Source: Baffinella frigidus (taxonomy: Eukaryota; Cryptophyceae; Cryptomonadales; Baffinellaceae). From it: a DNA stretch of 18,246 nucleotides. Under the pieces are notes generated by a model, which was given only the letters and a program-made list of their open reading frames with translations, ran no database searches and had not been told where the DNA came from. The position numbers and the translations under genes were made by a program. The stretch covers positions 1-18,246 of the forward strand of contig MU646320.1 in NCBI GenBank assembly GCA_026770585.1, read 5' to 3'. Shown here one piece after another: positions 8,501-14,500 of the stretch. Numbering within the stretch: the first letter of the stretch is position 1; each line of letters begins with the position of its first letter.

Positions 8501-11500
8501 CCCACCCGTAATAACCGTCCATCTGCGGCCTGCACGGGCAAACATTGAGTGTCTGCAAAACACATCGAATTAATAATAATAAAAATGTCAGGAAAACACG
8601 TCGAATTAATAAATATGTGTCTGCAAAACCCACCGAATTAATAAACGTGTGCCTGCAGAACCCATTGAATTAATCCACATGTTTTGATGTCGGATTGAGG
8701 GATTCTCCCTAGGACCAAAAAGTCTCGGCCTACGGTAGGAGGTCCTAGGCAATGCCGTAGGCCTAACTACCCCATTTTCAGGCCGTTACCCTATTAAGGT
8801 CCTCGCAAGGCGAGAGAGTGTGTGAGAGGCAGAGCGAGTGTGTGAGGGGGAGAGAGAGAGGGGCGTACCCCATGCCAGAAAGGATTCGGATTGCACGGTG
8901 GCTGAGTGACGCTGCGAGCTGAGTTAGGAACAAGACAGAATCTATCCCGCTATCTTAGGCTTCCAAAGCTTAAGATAGCGGGATAGGGTGTTCCAAACTC
9001 GTGACTGGGCGAATTTCGCCCAGAATGGCTCCAAAGGAATGAAAGTTACTACACAAAGGCCCACTTGTAAAATCATCTCACTTTATAATAAGCCCCTCTA
9101 GCATTCTGGTGTGGAAGGGCGCACCTCCACAAGCGTTTCTACATGCGGGGACTCTGGCGGAAGGGCTCCGCTCAGGAGCTCGCTGTAAAGTCACTCCGGG
9201 CATCATAAAAAAGGTTGTATCCACAGAGGGACGCACCTCGCCCTCCAATTTGAGCCATTGTCATTGTTTCATAGGAGAAATCATAGGAGATATTACTATG
9301 GCATAAGTAATTTTACTTATGGGTCCTAATTAAATCAATTACCCCCCCCAACAATCCTGGGTGGATGAGGGGGCGCACCCCGCCTTCCAAGGAACGAAAG
9401 TTACTACTCAAAGGCCCACTTGTAAACGCATCTCACTTTCAAATAGGCCCCTCCGTCATTCTCGTGTGGAGGGGCGCACCTATCCGGGGAAACCTATTTT
9501 TCTTTAGTTTGACGGCAAGGAAAATTACTACATAAATGCTTTAATATTACTAATAAACACGAATTGTGTAGTAATTTCCCTTGCCATCAAACTAAAGAAA
9601 AATAGGTTTCCCCGGATAAGCACCTCTCCATCCTTGCTCGCCGGGAGCAGGTTCGGGCCGTATGTCTTGACCAGCAGCACCACTCCAAACCCGCTCATGC
9701 AGCACATCAACTGCCACACACCACCCCACACCCGCTCAGACAACACATCATCTGTGAGACTGTGAGAGAGACGTTTGTCACTACACATACGGCCTCTAAA
9801 CACGGCACACCACCCCACACCCGCTCAGACAACACATATGAGAGAGACTGTGGGAGAGACGTTTATCACAACAAACACAGCCTCGAAACACGGCACCCCA
9901 CCCCACACCCACCCAGATAATCTGTGAGACGTACAGCACATCAACTTGGTCCCGGTACCAAATATAATTAATCTCAGGAATGTCCTTCTAAACGAAGATT
10001 TGTACCAAGAACTTTTAGTGTTTTAAAATGTTCGCACTTTTAAGGCTTTAAAATATCTGGATTTGTACCAAGAATCGTTTAGAAGGACAGTTCCAAAGAT
10101 TAATTCTATTATGGATCGCGATGAAGCTGCGAGAGAAACCTCTGTTCCACCAACCCTCACGGCGTGGGCAAATCGACGATTTTCGATTTGGGATTTCAAG
10201 GGGGTTGAAGTCGGAATCCGACTTCAACGGCCCCACTTCCCCTTGCAATCGGGAAATCGAAAATCGGCGATTTGCCCAAGGTGTGAGGGTTGGTGTTTAG
10301 GAGAACGCTTTGGATCACGCAGGCGATCTTAGACAGCAAAGAGAGACCTTGGTTTCTGCCAACACAGCCACCACGCCACACACAGAGCGTGCCACCCGCA
10401 GTCCAATCCACACCAGAATGCAAGAGGGCCCTATTTTGACCCAAGATGGTTTTATATGTGCACGCTTACCGGCAAGAGATGGTGAAGAGGGACAGACACT
10501 TGAAGGTTTCGGGTTTCGGGTTCATGGACCACACAGCGGACTTCGAAGGGATTTTGTGAATAACCCACAAACGAAAAAACGAACCTACGGTAGGCAGCCC
10601 GTAGGGACATATGGGGGTTCCTACGGATAAGGTAACGGAAACTCGGGTATTTCCTGCCCGAAAATCCCTTCGTAGCCCGCTGTGTGGTTCGGGTCTCGGG
10701 TTTCCGAGACGCACCGTTCGATATAAACCCGAGACCCGAACCACACAGCGGTATCGAACGGTGCGCCGTGGATCTCTTCTACCGTAGAATGTCTCCCGCG
10801 ATATCGAACGGTGCGCACTTGAAGGTTTCGGGGTTCGGGTTCATGGATTCGGGGTTCGGGTTTCAGGAGCACCGTCCGATATCGCGGGAGACATTCTACG
10901 GTAGAAGAGATCCACGGCCGAGACGGTGAGCATCCTAGACCCTGATCCCCAATCCGCGAACCCTCATCCCTAATCCTTGAACCCTCATCCCTAATCCATG
11001 AACCCTCATCCCTAATCCTCACTCCCTACATCCTTAAAACCTACTCTGTAATCCCCGGGTGCACCGTGTGGTCGAGGCCGATATCGCGGGAAATATGGTA
11101 GAAGAGGTCCACGGCTGAAACGGTGAGCATCGCGGCGGCCGCCGCCGCGAGTGTTAACGCCGTCACCTGACATCAACACACACCCTTTCCGGGGTCAGAC
11201 ACACCCAACGCGCCGTTTTTAGCAAAATGTTGTGTCACGTCCGGGGTCCGACACACTCGATGCGCAGTCACCTGTGGCAGAGACCGGCCCGTGAGAGGAG
11301 GGCTTTATCCGGGGAATCCTATTTTTCTTTAGTTTGACATCAACGAAAATTACTACACAATTCATTCGTACTAGTAATATTAAAACATTTGTGTAGTAAT
11401 TTTCGTTGATGTCAAACTAAAGAAAAATAGGGTTCCCCGGATAAGGCTCTGGGAGGCGACACGCGAGAGCAGAAGATCCTCTAGACAGTCACCTAACCAG

Positions 11501-14500
11501 AGTCATATATCACCAAGTATGCAACGTATACGAAGACAAAGAGGTCCTCGGCTGAGACTGTCAGCATCGCGGCCGCGGCCGAGTGTTAACGCCGTCGCCT
11601 GACATAAACACACACCCTTTCCGGGGTCAGACACACCCAACGCGCCGTTTTTAGCAAAACGTTGTGTCGCGTCCGGGGTCCGACACACTCGATGCGCAGT
11701 TTTTAGCAATATAGTGTGTCACGTCCGTGTGGTAAAAGGGGGAAGACACACTCGATGCGCCGTTTTTTTAAGTTAACGATTTCACCTGAGGGTCAACGGA
11801 AGGCGGGCGTGAGGGCGGCTTTCAATCAACCTACCCCCTAACATATACAGTCCACCTACCCTAACACAGGCTACCGTAACACATACTTACCCTCCACGCA
11901 TACTCCTTCGGCCGGCCCCCGATTTCCCCCTGCAAGGAAGTATGCCTGAAGGGTGGACACCATAACGCATACCTACCCTCCACACATACCCAATCAGTCC
12001 GGCCCCGACGGGTATGTGTTAGGGTAGGTCCACTGTAAACCGCAGTAAAGAGAGAGAAAGAAAGATATTTCCGGGGTCTCGCTCCGAGGCGGGCCCACCG
12101 AAGCTGGCTGTAAAGGACGCGAGGGGGAAGACTGAGGACGAGCGCTGCTTGCGCTGAGGATCGCTGCGCATTGAGGATCGCTGCGCATTTCTTGCTTTAC
12201 AAGAGATGCAGCGCACCTTTATCAACGCCTCCGACACCAGAGAAAAGGGAGCTCTATGAGTGGTCCCAGCCGTATCTCTCAAGTGACCAGGCCTCCAAAT
12301 TTGGGGGCCTGAGGTCCTAGGCTGGTCCTAGGGCCCTACGGTAGGGCGTATGAGCCTACTGGCCACTTAAGGGATATGCACATGCCTACCCACACAGCGG
12401 GCTACGAAGAGGGATTTTCGGGCGCTGAGAGCCCGAGTTTCTGTTACTTTATCCGTGGGAACTTCCCTATGCCCCTACGGGTTTCCTACGGGTCCTAGGT
12501 CTGGTCGCTTAGGGGTGATTCAAAATCCCTTCGAAGTCCGCTGTGTGGAGTCGGCTCCTACGGGAGCCTACAACTGTTGCGTGCTCATCCGGGAACATGT
12601 TTCATGTTAATGAATCTGAGCAATGGCAATTGCTACACGATTTTTTTACTATCACTAGTAAGATCATTCTGTGTAGTGACTTTTTAAATTCATTCAAATG
12701 AAACATGTCCCCGGATTAATTCCGCAGACGTGTCAGAACTTGCAGTAGAAGCCTGATCCGGACCCTGCCGGGACTTGCAGCAGAAACCCTCAACCCTCGA
12801 CCCTCAACCCTCACCCCACCCTCACAAGCAGCAGCGGGCACACACCCGATCCGTAATAAACGCACTTTGAAGCCGTGGGGAGATCTGGTGTCTACTTTTT
12901 CGACCTAACCACACAGCGGGCTACGAAGGGATTTTCGGGCGCTGAGAGCCCGAGTTTCCGTTACCTTATCCTAGGAACCCCCCTATGTCCCTACGGGGTG
13001 CCTACCGTAGGGTCCCAGGTCTTATCGCTGAGGGGTTACTCGAAATCCCTTCGAAGTCCGCTGTGTGGGAGGAGTCTGATGCCATCCCGACAAAATCGGA
13101 CCCAAGTTCAGCTGTACTAACGGATCAAAATCTGAGCCGGGACGACAACAAATCCGAGCAGGGGTTTCATCCCGAAAGATAACCGAATCAGTTCCTTTTC
13201 AATAGCAGGTTGCATAGGAGAAATTAGTTAGGGCATAGTAAATGTTATTAGGCCTCCTGATTAAATGAAAACGCGAATTGGGAAACTGGTTCAGTTATCT
13301 TTCGAGATGAGTTTGTACCAGGGGCAGATCAAATCACGCCAGATTGGAGGCGGGGGTTGAATTTTTTAAAACACCACAGGATGTGTTCTTTGACTTTTGA
13401 AAACCACTGCCTTGAGGGGAAATTGACTTTTGGCAACCCCCTCCAAGAGTCTGGCGTGGAACGAGTCAACCGTCGGGACTGTGATTGCATTCGGACGAGT
13501 ATTCAACTTGAAAACTATCTGCCAACGAAAATTACTACACATTTTTTTTACTACTACTTGTGTGAACCAATTGTGTAGTAATTATCGTTTCCGAATCATA
13601 TTCAACCTGAATACTCGGTGGGATTAGATTCAGCCGCGTGCGTCGCTCGCCTCAAAGAACCACCAGCCCTCACAGCAGGCCCAAATCGTAAATCGTTTTG
13701 GTCCGTGCACCAGTGCAAGGACGCTGGATTCCGGCGTCCTTGAACGAGAAAAATACAAGGGCAGAGGTGGTTTGGTCTTGATGTCGCTCGCGGTGCTCCA
13801 CCCGGCGGAATTTTCGGGGGTTGGGTTTCGGAGGTATGGGTTCGGGTGTGCAAGACTGAGCGTTTCGGGTGTGAGGGGTTGCAAGACGCCGCAAAGAGCT
13901 GAGGGTTAGGAGGAGGGGCACACGCACCCCGTCGTTGGCTCGCGAGTCGTTTCGTAGGAAGAGCACCATCATCCCCCCCAGACCCTGCGCGGAACAGGCT
14001 CAGAACTCACAACTCACAACTCATTTGTACCCGGATCCGGAAATTTTGTATTCGGATCGGACGTGGAAAGGACGAGGAGATGCGTGTCGCCTGGTCAGTT
14101 CGTACCATTTAGGAAGAGGCTCAGAACTCCGAGCTCCCAACTCAACAAGATAATGGGGGTACTTGCGAAGGACACGCACCGTCCGTAGGGTGTTCACATG
14201 CTCCTAGGAATAGCCCTACCGTAAGACGCTTGGGCGGTGTGTGTCCTGAATTTGAAGAGACCCGTGTACGTGTTAAATGTAGAGTTGTTGCGATAGAGGA
14301 GTTGCGGTTTTGGCGGTGCCTCTCCGTTACACGAAACCGCCGCGTGTCTCTCCCACCACCACCGCCACCACCCGCGTCCCGTGAAGCGCGTGGGGCGCGA
14401 ACCTCCTCCAAGAGCTTGCGGCCAGCTACGGATCGTATCCCGAGACCCTTGGAAGGCTGGGTGCAACAAAGAGCAAAATTCTCCCCATGGAGGAGAATTT

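Noticed and set aside
8550-8675. Regular ~33-bp repeats considered as a CRISPR array
   Set aside because: No distinct repeat/spacer division; units vary throughout, tandem head to tail, in a eukaryotic intron.
10621-11022. 133-residue minus-strand ORF with RIRDEGS repeats
   Set aside because: Translation of the 21-bp telomere-like array and a family B element.
12019-12282. Minus-strand ORFs of 64-87 residues near 12000-12280
   Set aside because: Ser/Arg-rich, in ZIP intron 2, no recognised motif; probably chance.
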